Positions 9,093-15,109 of a stretch of 32,557 bases of DNA are shown piece after piece. The DNA is taken from NCBI GenBank assembly GCA_045133615.1, contig JBGUUQ010000146.1, positions 1-32,557 of the forward strand. The letters run 5' to 3'. A program made the translations under genes and the position numbers. The stretch's first letter is position 1, and every line of letters begins with the position of its first letter. This DNA comes from M3 sp045133615. GTDB taxonomy: Bacteria > Bacteroidota > Bacteroidia > Bacteroidales > Muribaculaceae. The notes below the pieces were generated by a model, which did not search any database, was not told the origin of the DNA, and saw only the letters and a program-made list of their open reading frames with translations.

Positions 9093-10336
9093 TTCAGTTT
9101 AAGTTTATTGTTGTTTTTATAATTACTCATGTTGCTCACCACGACCCGGTCGCCCTCTTCGAGACCTGACACTACCTCGATATAATCGTAATTGCTATCG
9201 CCGAGCACAACGCTACGCTTTACCAATTCGCCTTCCGATTCCAAGACAAACAATTCATACGAACCGCCTCCGGTGTAGAATGACGCATTGGGCAGGCGAA
9301 GCACATTTTCCATCACATTATTCATCACATAGACATCGGTTTTCAGTCCGGAGCGAAGCGAAGCATGGTCGGCACTGTCGAGCTGCACGGAGAATGAAAT
9401 CACTCCGTTGCGCGACATCGGAGAGACGCTGCTCACGATACCGCGAAGCATATCGTGTCCCACTTTGACGGCAACAGTCCCGCCAACACGCACGCGGTCG
9501 CCGTAATTGTCGGAAATCTCGCAATCCACCTTAAAATGGCTTAAATCGGAGATTACAGCCACTTGCGAACCTTGAGCCACCTGTGCACCGACCTGATTGT
9601 TGATATATGTGAGTACGGCACGTCGCGGAGCACGTATCTGTGCATCGTCGAGAGTGCGGCGCATTTCAGCGAGATTTTTTTCAAAAATATTAAGTTCCAA
9701 CTGTTTCACTTTTAGGTCGGCAGCCTTGACTTCACGCTCGTTGGCAAGCTGCTGACGAAGTTGGCGAAGTTCGAGACAGCCGGTGTTGTAGGCCAATTCG
9801 GCTTGATGCACATTGTCTCCGGTTCCCGAACCGAGACTGTCGAGATAGCGTTCGTTGCGCAATTCCACCTCCATGCGGCTGACACTCATCTCTTTTATTT
9901 TCACTTTCATGGCAAGATCGTTGAGATAAGTATTGTTGTTAAGTCGAAGCTGTTCGAGTTGATAACGCATCATCTGTCCTTCGTCGAGCAACTTGTTGTA
10001 GTCAGACTGCGCCGTCATCAAGTCAAGACGAAGCAACGGAGTCCCCTCCTCCACTTCGTCGCCGGCCTTTCGGTAAGCCTCGACGATGCGAGTGTTGATA
10101 GGCGAATTGATGATTTCCTCAAATGCGGGAACCACTTTGCCCGATGATGTGACGCTTGCTTCGATTGTGCCTCGATCGACAGTGGCAATTCTGACATCGG
10201 CACGATTGATGCTGCTGCGCAATACCATCGAAAGGATTACGACTGCCACCACTGCTACCGCTATTACAATCCCAACTTTCCCCCATCGGGTAAATAGGAT
10301 TTTACTGCGTTCTGATTTTGATATTTCTCTATCCAT
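9089..10336 (-). CDS. HlyD/MacA-type periplasmic adaptor
   Basis: A 415-aa membrane-fusion protein, first gene of the efflux operon. It has a short cytoplasmic tail, one membrane anchor (about 20-42), a biotinyl-lipoyl-like half, a long alpha-helical hairpin (about 105-215, coiled-coil heptads), then lipoyl and beta-barrel regions and a C-terminal membrane-proximal domain ending with SGLEEGDRVVVSN. It bridges the inner-membrane permease-ATPase to the TolC-like channel. Preceded at about 23 bases by the predicted sigma-54 start point, so it should head the regulated transcript. The ATG at 10336 is the only start that keeps the N-terminal anchor with its charged leader. Confidence 0.92.
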   Translation of the reverse strand: MDREISKSERSKILFTRWGKVGIVIAVAVVAVVILSMVLRSSINRADVRIATVDRGTIEASVTSSGKVVPAFEEIINSPINTRIVEAYRKAGDEVEEGTPLLRLDLMTAQSDYNKLLDEGQMMRYQLEQLRLNNNTYLNDLAMKVKIKEMSVSRMEVELRNERYLDSLGSGTGDNVHQAELAYNTGCLELRQLRQQLANEREVKAADLKVKQLELNIFEKNLAEMRRTLDDAQIRAPRRAVLTYINNQVGAQVAQGSQVAVISDLSHFKVDCEISDNYGDRVRVGGTVAVKVGHDMLRGIVSSVSPMSRNGVISFSVQLDSADHASLRSGLKTDVYVMNNVMENVLRLPNASFYTGGGSYELFVLESEGELVKRSVVLGDSNYDYIEVVSGLEEGDRVVVSNMSNYKNNNKLKLK

Positions 10337-10369
10337 TGTCTAAAAATTTTTTCTTATGCCAATTATACA

Positions 10370-10385
10370 TGCCATTACCATGCCA
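10370..10385 (-). promoter_or_regulatory. sigma-54 (-24/-12) promoter of the efflux operon
   Basis: The minus strand reads TGGCATGGTAATGGCA. Against the sigma-54 consensus TGGCACG-N4-TTGCW this keeps the invariant GG (-24) and GC (-12) with exactly 10 bases between them, and differs at two other positions. The predicted start is near 10359, leaving a 23-base leader before the adaptor ATG. No housekeeping TAnnTTTG element is evident here. A GAFTGA-bearing activator is encoded in the same cluster. Confidence 0.65.
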
Positions 10386-10416
10386 AAACAGTAATCAACA
10401 GAAAATCAGCAATATG

Positions 10417-10460
10417 CGCAAATGGCGGGGTGTCCGATTACGGACACCCCGCCATTTGCG
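10417..10460. promoter_or_regulatory. perfect palindrome, probable NtrC-type activator site
   Basis: Arms 10417-10436 and 10441-10460 are perfect 20-bp reverse complements around a 4-base spacer. The core is GGTGTCCG-ATTA-CGGACACC. A further half-site CGGACAC occurs at 10459-10465. The centre is about 80 bp upstream of the predicted sigma-54 start, a usual enhancer distance for NtrC-family proteins. Neither side has a T-tract, so it does not look like a terminator. Site assignment to the local regulator is inference. Confidence 0.6.
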
Positions 10461-10464
10461 GACA

Positions 10465-10486
10465 CTCGAAAACGTACACTTTCGAG
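10465..10486. repeat. short inverted repeat next to the palindrome
   Basis: CTCGAAA (10465-10471) and TTTCGAG (10480-10486) are exact complements around an 8-base loop. With the overlapping CGGACAC half-site and ACGTACAC loop it may extend the activator-binding region. There is no T-run on either side. Confidence 0.5.
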
Positions 10487-10532
10487 GATTTATGTATCTA
10501 AATATTTGGCGAATTATTCGCCGATTGTATCT

Positions 10533-10850
10533 TTACAATGTAATACGTCGGGTTATCGAACCTACTTTCAAAATATAAATACCACGAGAGTCAAGGCGCA
10601 TACGATGCGTGCCGGCTGAAACGGTCTCTTGCGATATGAGCTGACCGAGAATCGAAAATATCTTTACCGTGGCCGGACGAAGAGTAGTAATATAAATGTA
10701 GCCGTCGCGTGTGGTGATGTCAAATCCGTCGGATTCCACCCGCTCAGCCACTACGGTCGGAGTAGTCACCTCTTCCCATGCGGGTGTTGCCGCCACTCCG
10801 TATAGAGCCGCAAACAACAGTAGGACAGTGATGAGCCGACACAGTTTCAT
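10533..10850 (-). CDS. small secreted protein with T9SS-type C-terminal domain
   Basis: A 105-aa protein if translation starts at MKLCRLIT (10850), which puts a clean signal peptide at the N-terminus (about 1-21, ending YGVAA). An upstream GTG would add 11 residues before the signal and overlaps the promoter, so I reject it. Residues about 50-105 match the Por-secretion (T9SS type A) sorting-domain pattern: 'TVKIFSILGQLISQ', 'GTHRMRL', 'GIYILKVG', ending in a basic, beta-rich tail. Little else remains once signal and tail are removed (about 30 residues). It may be a remnant of a larger cargo or a genuine minimal CTD protein. Monocistronic, with its own promoter. Confidence 0.7.
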   Translation of the reverse strand: MKLCRLITVLLLFAALYGVAATPAWEEVTTPTVVAERVESDGFDITTRDGYIYITTLRPATVKIFSILGQLISQETVSAGTHRMRLDSRGIYILKVGSITRRITL

Positions 10851-10872
10851 TACATTTTTAAGTTTTACTCGG

Positions 10873-10904
10873 TAAAAGTACACAAAAATCTCTGCCGATG
10901 CAAA
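10873..10904 (-). promoter_or_regulatory. promoter of the small T9SS-tail protein
   Basis: Minus strand TTTG (10904-10901), 20 bases, TACTTTTA (10880-10873). This is a near-consensus Bacteroidetes promoter, with a start point about 17 bases before the ATG at 10850. It supports that start choice. Confidence 0.55.
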
Positions 10905-10923
10905 TCATCTACCGATATTCTGC

Positions 10924-11247
10924 CTATCCTTCTTTGTCCCACGGATAGCGGCGGCGGGGATTGCGGGGGAACCACCCTTTGTGCACTCGCTCTTGCTGGT
11001 CAAAGATTTCCTTGATGGTCCAAAATGAGGAGAACGCAATCACGCCAAGCAATGTGGAGAGCAGCACATCGGCGGTAAGTACCGACAACAGGACACACAC
11101 TATGCCCAACACTAAAAACCACCACCAGCATCGCGTGCCGAAATAATATTCGCACTTGATTACTATCGGATGAAATACTCCGATGATAAGGAATGTGCTT
11201 ATTCCGATTATAAGACCTAAAAGATGATATTTTTCAAGAAACTCCAT
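10924..11247 (-). CDS. DUF4491 family membrane protein
   Basis: A 107-aa inner-membrane protein with three predicted membrane segments (about 9-30, 41-60, 63-82). The family hallmarks are FLIIGVFHPIVIK, YFGTRCWWWFLVLG and the C-terminal GWFPRNPRRR. These place it in DUF4491, a Bacteroidetes- and Firmicutes-associated family of unknown function. It starts 20 bases after the tadA stop and is probably the third gene of the rnz-tadA operon. Nothing in the sequence suggests a catalytic role. Confidence 0.85.
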   Translation of the reverse strand: MEFLEKYHLLGLIIGISTFLIIGVFHPIVIKCEYYFGTRCWWWFLVLGIVCVLLSVLTADVLLSTLLGVIAFSSFWTIKEIFDQQERVHKGWFPRNPRRRYPWDKEG

Positions 11248-11267
11248 ATCATATTATAATTAGTCGG

Positions 11268-11723
11268 TTATCGTTTACGAGAGAAAAACGTGCGCATCAA
11301 TGCTGCCGATTCATCTGCCAAAACGCCGGATATGACCACGGCTTTCGGATGAAACGGAGGGCGCGATGTGTAAGTGGCATAGCCTCGCTTCTCGTCGGAC
11401 GCGCCATATACGATGCGCCGTATCTGACTCCAGCCGATTGCTCCGGCACACATTAAGCATGGCTCCACTGTGACATAAAGTGTACATTCGGGCAAATATT
11501 TGCCACCGAGAGAATTTACAGCAGCCGTAATGGCTTGCATTTCGGCATGGGCTGTCACGTCCGACAGCGTCTCGGTAAGATTATGCCCTCGGCCTACAAT
11601 CCGACCTTTGCACACGACTATGGCTCCAATCGGGACCTCGTCGGCATCGAATGCCTGTCGCGCTTCGTCGAGCGCATTACGCATGAATCTGATATCGTCG
11701 TCGGTAATTTCATCGGGTCTCAT
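11268..11723 (-). CDS. tadA: tRNA-specific adenosine deaminase / nucleoside deaminase
   Basis: A 151-aa cytidine-deaminase-fold enzyme. Zinc and catalytic residues are intact: H59-A-E61 (HAE) and the PCLMC motif with C89 and C92. Length, the 'EVPIGAIVV' opening and the C-terminal tail (LMRTFFSRKR) fit TadA, which converts adenosine-34 of the tRNA-Arg(ACG) wobble position to inosine. A guanine or other nucleoside deaminase of the same fold cannot be wholly excluded. Its ATG overlaps the rnz stop (ATGA), placing two tRNA-maturation activities in one translationally coupled operon, which supports the TadA call. Confidence 0.8.
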   Translation of the reverse strand: MRPDEITDDDIRFMRNALDEARQAFDADEVPIGAIVVCKGRIVGRGHNLTETLSDVTAHAEMQAITAAVNSLGGKYLPECTLYVTVEPCLMCAGAIGWSQIRRIVYGASDEKRGYATYTSRPPFHPKAVVISGVLADESAALMRTFFSRKR

Positions 11724-12634
11724 AACAAATCGATTTTAAGTCCTTCATTGGCAGCTATCGTATTTGGGAATTGGGCTTTGGCTTGCTCCAACAATTCGGT
11801 CTCCGATAGGTAGCGTTTGGAATAATGCCCTATAATCAATCGGTTGGCACCCGCCATAGATGCTATTCGGGCAGCTTCCGATGCCGTGGAATGACCTCGG
11901 TCGCGAGCCTTGGCGGCAAGCGAGTCGTCGTAGGTGGACTCATGATATATGGTATCGACACCTTTCACAGCCTCAGCCACACGGGCATCAAACATCGTGT
12001 CCGAACAATAGGCATAGCTCATCGCAGGCTCTCCGGGACGGGTAAGTCGTTGATTGGGCACTGTGACACCATCTTCCGTAACAAAATCGTCGCCATACTT
12101 GATTCCGTGAAGCGCACGGACAGGTACATTGTAAAACTTCACCATGTCGCCTATCAAATGGCGTGGCTTTTCTTTCTCCCGAAATATAAATCCTACACAC
12201 GGCACACGATGATAAAGAGGGAATGTCGACACCTCCAAAGCGTCGTCTTCATATATCACAGCCGTCGTGGGACGGATAATATTGAACTTGATATCGTAGC
12301 CGGTGTCGCGGCAGAAAAAGTCGAGCATATTTTTAAATATCCGCGCCCCCTCTTCAAATATGTGCACAGTCACCGTCCCGCTTCGTCCGTGAAGCGACAA
12401 CGTGGAAAGCAACCCCGGCAAACCGAAACAATGATCGCCGTGAAGATGCGATATGAATATATGATTGAGTCGGGAATATTTCAGGCTCATACGTCGCATT
12501 GCCAATTGCGCCCCTTCGCCGCAATCTATCATCATCAGATTGTCACGAAAATCGATGACCTGACACGATGGATGGTGCCTCAACGACGGTGTGGCAGAGC
12601 CACACCCGAGGATGTTTATCTGGAATTTTGCCAT
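11720..12634 (-). CDS. rnz: ribonuclease Z (tRNA 3' endonuclease)
   Basis: A 304-aa metallo-beta-lactamase-fold nuclease of the short RNase Z type, which removes 3' trailers from pre-tRNAs. The zinc motif HLHGDH is seen as H63, H65, D67, H68. Later ligands follow in SDTMFD and GHYSKRY. I start at the ATG at 12634 (MAKFQINILGCGSATPS), the standard N-terminus of the family. The longer frame starting at 12694 adds 20 unrelated residues and runs across the promoter at 12664-12694. It leads the rnz-tadA-DUF4491 operon. Confidence 0.95.
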   Translation of the reverse strand: MAKFQINILGCGSATPSLRHHPSCQVIDFRDNLMMIDCGEGAQLAMRRMSLKYSRLNHIFISHLHGDHCFGLPGLLSTLSLHGRSGTVTVHIFEEGARIFKNMLDFFCRDTGYDIKFNIIRPTTAVIYEDDALEVSTFPLYHRVPCVGFIFREKEKPRHLIGDMVKFYNVPVRALHGIKYGDDFVTEDGVTVPNQRLTRPGEPAMSYAYCSDTMFDARVAEAVKGVDTIYHESTYDDSLAAKARDRGHSTASEAARIASMAGANRLIIGHYSKRYLSETELLEQAKAQFPNTIAANEGLKIDLL

Positions 12635-12663
12635 TTCCGTAAGTGCTGTCTTAATTTGCGACA

Positions 12664-12694
12664 TAAAGGTAACAATAATCATCCAATCGACCAA
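12664..12694 (-). promoter_or_regulatory. promoter of rnz-tadA-DUF4491
   Basis: Minus strand TTG (12694-12692), 20 bases, TACCTTTA (12671-12664), about 30 bases ahead of the chosen rnz ATG. It supports the shorter rnz start. Confidence 0.5.
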
Positions 12695-12772
12695 CCTTTC
12701 ATCATGTAAATTCGCAAAACACAGCGCGTTAAGATAATTTGCGTTAATTATCGCTAATAGTGAGACTTATGA

Positions 12773-12804
12773 TTTGGTCAACTGAATCAATCCCACTAAT
12801 TTTG
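12773..12804 (+). promoter_or_regulatory. promoter of the short terminator RNA (copy 1)
   Basis: TTTG (12773-12776), 20-base spacer, TAATTTTG (12797-12804). A consensus Bacteroidetes promoter, with the start expected near 12810. Confidence 0.65.
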
Positions 12805-12809
12805 GGATA

Positions 12810-12882
12810 GTTTTTTCATAGGATTAGATTTTTAAGGTTTACATCAACTAAGGCTGTCGTGAGATAGCCTTATTGTTTTTTA
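12810..12882 (+). ncRNA. short promoter-terminator RNA, copy 1 (leader or sRNA)
   Basis: A transcript of about 70 nt bounded by a consensus promoter and a Rho-independent terminator. The 5' part (CATAGGATTAGATT, then AAGGTTTA) is nearly the same as in the RNA at 32293-32371. The 3' hairpin is different in stem sequence but has the same GTGA loop. The following gene (12934) has its own -7 element beyond the terminator, so this may be an independent small RNA or an attenuated leader. I recall similar leader-like sequences in Bacteroidales genomes but cannot name a family with certainty. Confidence 0.6.
12850..12881 (+). terminator. intrinsic terminator of RNA copy 1
   Basis: Stem AAGGCTGTC / GATAGCCTT (9 bp with one G-U pair) closed by the tetraloop GTGA (12859-12862), followed by ATTG and a T-run. 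Confidence 0.75.
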
Positions 12883-12898
12883 TATTGAATATAAAGTG

Positions 12899-12906
12899 TA
12901 AATTTG
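12899..12906 (+). promoter_or_regulatory. candidate -7 element for the TSCPD gene
   Basis: TAAATTTG sits 28 bases before the ATG at 12934 and downstream of the terminator. The nearest upstream TTG (12873-12875) is 23 bases away, slightly long. Confidence 0.5.
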
Positions 12907-12933
12907 CATTGAATAATCAATAAAACAATAGCA

Positions 12934-13182
12934 ATGAAATACACCTATCGTACCAAAGGGACATGCAGTCAAGCAATCGATATTGAAGTAAACGACGGAA
13001 TAGTAGGCGACATCACCTTTCACGGCGGATGCAACGGCAACCTGAAAGGTATCGCCAAATTGGTCAAAGGCATGAGAGTGGAAGAGGTGATAACGCGTCT
13101 CGACGGCATCACATGCGGCGGCAAATACACATCCTGCCCCGACCAATTGGCACAAGCCCTCAAATCCATTTTGTGCAGTTAA
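12934..13182 (+). CDS. TSCPD domain-containing protein (TIGR03905-like)
   Basis: An 82-aa protein whose entire length matches the short stand-alone TSCPD family, also found fused to B12-dependent ribonucleotide reductases. Hallmarks: GTCSQAIDIEV near the N-terminus, TFHGGCNGNLKGIAKL in the middle and CGGKYTSCPDQLAQAL at the end. The conserved cysteines (about C12, C33, C63, C69) suggest metal or redox chemistry, but the stand-alone proteins have no established function. The last codons (ILCS, stop) fall inside the first copy of the 33-bp-phased repeat that precedes the next gene, so its C-terminus may have been set by that array. Confidence 0.85.
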   Translation: MKYTYRTKGTCSQAIDIEVNDGIVGDITFHGGCNGNLKGIAKLVKGMRVEEVITRLDGITCGGKYTSCPDQLAQALKSILCS

Positions 13183-13278
13183 TGGCATCGATAATTCGCA
13201 GTTTTGTGCAGTTAGTGGTCTGAAAAATCACACATTTTGTGCAGTTTAATCAAAAAAACAGCTATATTTGCACAAAAT
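13169..13278. repeat. 33-bp-phased operator-like repeat array before the AAA_14 ATPase
   Basis: TTTTGTGCAGTT recurs as direct copies starting at 13169, 13202 and 13235, exactly 33 bp apart. Sequence between the copies is not conserved. An inverted copy (TGCACAAAAT, 13269-13278) follows and overlaps the candidate -7 element of the ATPase gene. Equal spacing near three helical turns puts all copies on one DNA face, as expected for cooperative binding of a regulator. The regulator could be the ATPase itself (inference). Confidence 0.75.
13263..13270 (+). promoter_or_regulatory. candidate -7 element of the AAA_14 ATPase gene
   Basis: TATATTTG matches TAnnTTTG and lies 20 bases before the ATG at 13291. 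The closest TTTG upstream (13236-13239, inside the third repeat) is 23 bases away. Its end overlaps the inverted repeat copy, so bound protein would block it. Confidence 0.5.
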
Positions 13279-13290
13279 ATCCCCAAAACT

Positions 13291-14565
13291 ATGGACTTTC
13301 TGCGAATCTTATCAGACCAACGCGATGAACTACTCGCCACCGATACTACATCCTTATGCTCTCGTAAAGAAGAATCAAATATATCTTTAGATAGCAAACT
13401 CGCACAAATTGTAATCGGAGTCAGGCGCAGTGGCAAATCTACGCTTTGCCAAAAAGTACTTCTGCAAAGTAATGTCAATTTTGCCTATGTAAATTTCGAT
13501 GATGAACGACTTATAGAAATAAAGACAGACCAATTAGATGAAATTCTGCAAACGTTATATCGATTAAACGGACAATTCACGCATCTGTTTCTTGACGAAA
13601 TACAAAACATAAAGGGATGGCCACTTTTTGTCAACAGACTGCTACGACAAGGGTTACATCTGATTTTAACCGGCAGTAATGCAAATCTGCTCAGCGCAGA
13701 ACTATCCACCCACCTCACCGGTCGCTATCATCAGATTGAGCTATACCCTTTCTCATTTTCCGAATATTGCCAAGCGACCAAAGTAGACATATCAAGTCAC
13801 TCTACTAAAGCCTCGGCTCTGCGTTTACGAGCATTAGACAAATATCTTCTCAACGGCGGTTTTCCCGAATTAGTAGAGACCGACATGCCATCCGATTATA
13901 CCAAATCACTCCTCAATGCAATCGTTAACAAAGATATTTGTCGGCGTTATAATGTCAGATATAAGGAAACCCTTTGGAGATTGGCAAATTTGGCGCTCGA
14001 TCGCTTCTGCCAAGAGATTTCATATCATGATGTATCAAAATCTCTCAGCATTCAGTCCATTCACACTGCAAAAAATTATATGGCATATTTGGAAAATGCC
14101 TACCTTGTCCAATCGCTACCAAAATTCTCATACAAGACGACAGAACGGCAATCGGGCAAAAAATATTATGCCGTAGACATGGCATTTATATCCAATCATG
14201 ACAATATTATTCAATCCGACAATTTAGGTTGGAGACTCGAAAATACTATTGCCATTGAATTGATGCGACGTCTTAATAAAGAATCCGACCGTCTCTACTA
14301 TCTTCGTAAACACAAGAATTTTGAAGTAGATTTTATCATAACCGAACGAACTCATATAAAGGAACTCATACAAGTATGCTATGACTTTACAAAACCCTCC
14401 ACAAAATTATACAATAGAGAAATTGGAGGTCTAATTAAAGGCGCAGAATTTACAGGATGTAATAATCTAACACTCATTATCATGCAAGGCGAATCTCGCG
14501 ATATTTTCTCACAAGACAAAACCATCAAAATAGTCACAGCAACCGATTGGCTTCTTAATCGCTAA
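13291..14565 (+). CDS. AAA_14/DUF4143 family ATPase
   Basis: A 424-aa protein of the AAA_14 plus DUF4143 family. Walker A is GVRRSGKST, Walker B LFLDEIQNIKGW, and sensor-like LTGSNANLLS follows. The DUF4143 half (about 190-400) contains the restriction-endonuclease-like strand pair RKHKNFEVDFIITE. Such ATPases are abundant, often as multicopy accessory genes, in Bacteroidetes and archaea; their role is not settled. I start at the ATG at 13291 (MDFLRILSDQ); a TTG start at 13237 would add 18 residues that overlap the promoter and repeats. The gene is more AT-rich than its neighbours, consistent with an acquired accessory gene. Confidence 0.9.
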   Translation: MDFLRILSDQRDELLATDTTSLCSRKEESNISLDSKLAQIVIGVRRSGKSTLCQKVLLQSNVNFAYVNFDDERLIEIKTDQLDEILQTLYRLNGQFTHLFLDEIQNIKGWPLFVNRLLRQGLHLILTGSNANLLSAELSTHLTGRYHQIELYPFSFSEYCQATKVDISSHSTKASALRLRALDKYLLNGGFPELVETDMPSDYTKSLLNAIVNKDICRRYNVRYKETLWRLANLALDRFCQEISYHDVSKSLSIQSIHTAKNYMAYLENAYLVQSLPKFSYKTTERQSGKKYYAVDMAFISNHDNIIQSDNLGWRLENTIAIELMRRLNKESDRLYYLRKHKNFEVDFIITERTHIKELIQVCYDFTKPSTKLYNREIGGLIKGAEFTGCNNLTLIIMQGESRDIFSQDKTIKIVTATDWLLNR

Positions 14566-14618
14566 AATTTATTAGGATAATTTAGCGGGACAATTGGCTT
14601 ATTGTGGCAAAAAATAGC

Positions 14619-14626
14619 TATTTTCG
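14619..14626 (+). promoter_or_regulatory. candidate -7 element of dut
   Basis: TATTTTCG, a one-base variant of TAnnTTTG, sits 28 bases before the dut ATG. A TTG at 14594-14596 lies about 22 bases upstream. It would start the dut-TPR-DUF4292-EnvC-flippase transcript. Confidence 0.4.
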
Positions 14627-14654
14627 CAAGAATTTATCAATCAAGACCGAATTT

Positions 14655-15098
14655 ATGGATAAAATAAAAGTCAGAGTAATCAATCACTCTGAAAATCAAT
14701 TACCCGATTATGGAACTCCGGGAGCAGCCGGAATGGATGTTCGCGCTTCGCTTCGCGAGCCGATAACGCTTGCACCCATGCAGCGTGCACTCATCCCTAC
14801 CGGACTGTTTATCGAAATTCCCGAAGGGTTTGAGTGTCAGATGCGTCCTCGCAGCGGTTTGGCACTGAAAAAGGGCATCACCCTTGTCAATACACCCGGC
14901 ACCATCGATGCCGACTATCGCGGAGAGGTGGGAGTGATACTTATCAATCTGTCAGACGAACCGTTTGTAGTCAACAATGGTGAACGAATCTGCCAAATGG
15001 TGTTCAACAGATACACGCAAGCCGAATGGGAGCAAGTGGAAACACTCGATGAAACCGAACGCGGAGCGGGAGGATTCGGACACACAGGCATAAAATAA
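14655..15098 (+). CDS. dut: deoxyuridine 5'-triphosphate nucleotidohydrolase (dUTPase)
   Basis: A 147-aa homotrimeric dUTPase that hydrolyses dUTP to dUMP and pyrophosphate. All five motifs are visible: I GAAGMDVRA, II PRSGLALKKGI, III GTIDADYRGEVGV (with the catalytic Asp), IV GERICQMVF and V RGAGGFGHTG. I start at ATG 14655 (MDKIKVRVIN). A GTG at 14604 would add 17 residues and run through the promoter. Only 11 bases separate it from the next gene, so it probably heads an operon whose other members act in the envelope, a common mixed arrangement. Confidence 0.95.
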   Translation: MDKIKVRVINHSENQLPDYGTPGAAGMDVRASLREPITLAPMQRALIPTGLFIEIPEGFECQMRPRSGLALKKGITLVNTPGTIDADYRGEVGVILINLSDEPFVVNNGERICQMVFNRYTQAEWEQVETLDETERGAGGFGHTGIK

Positions 15099-15109
15099 AC
15101 GATTCAGCG

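Noticed and set aside
10363..10376. Alternative sigma-54 match using the downstream TTGGCA as the -12 element
   Set aside because: That pairing leaves 12 bases between GG and GC; the accepted match has the required 10.
10417..10460. Palindrome read as an intrinsic terminator for the small T9SS-tail gene
   Set aside because: Neither strand has a T-run after the stem, and the position relative to the sigma-54 element fits an activator site better.
12635..12694. 20-codon N-terminal extension of RNase Z
   Set aside because: MAKFQINILGCGSATP is the family start, and the extension crosses the promoter.
11825..12709. Antisense ORF (294 codons) opposite rnz
   Set aside because: A shadow of a motif-complete RNase Z gene.
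13237..13290. TTG start for the AAA_14 ATPase
   Set aside because: The added 18 residues are translated repeat and promoter sequence.
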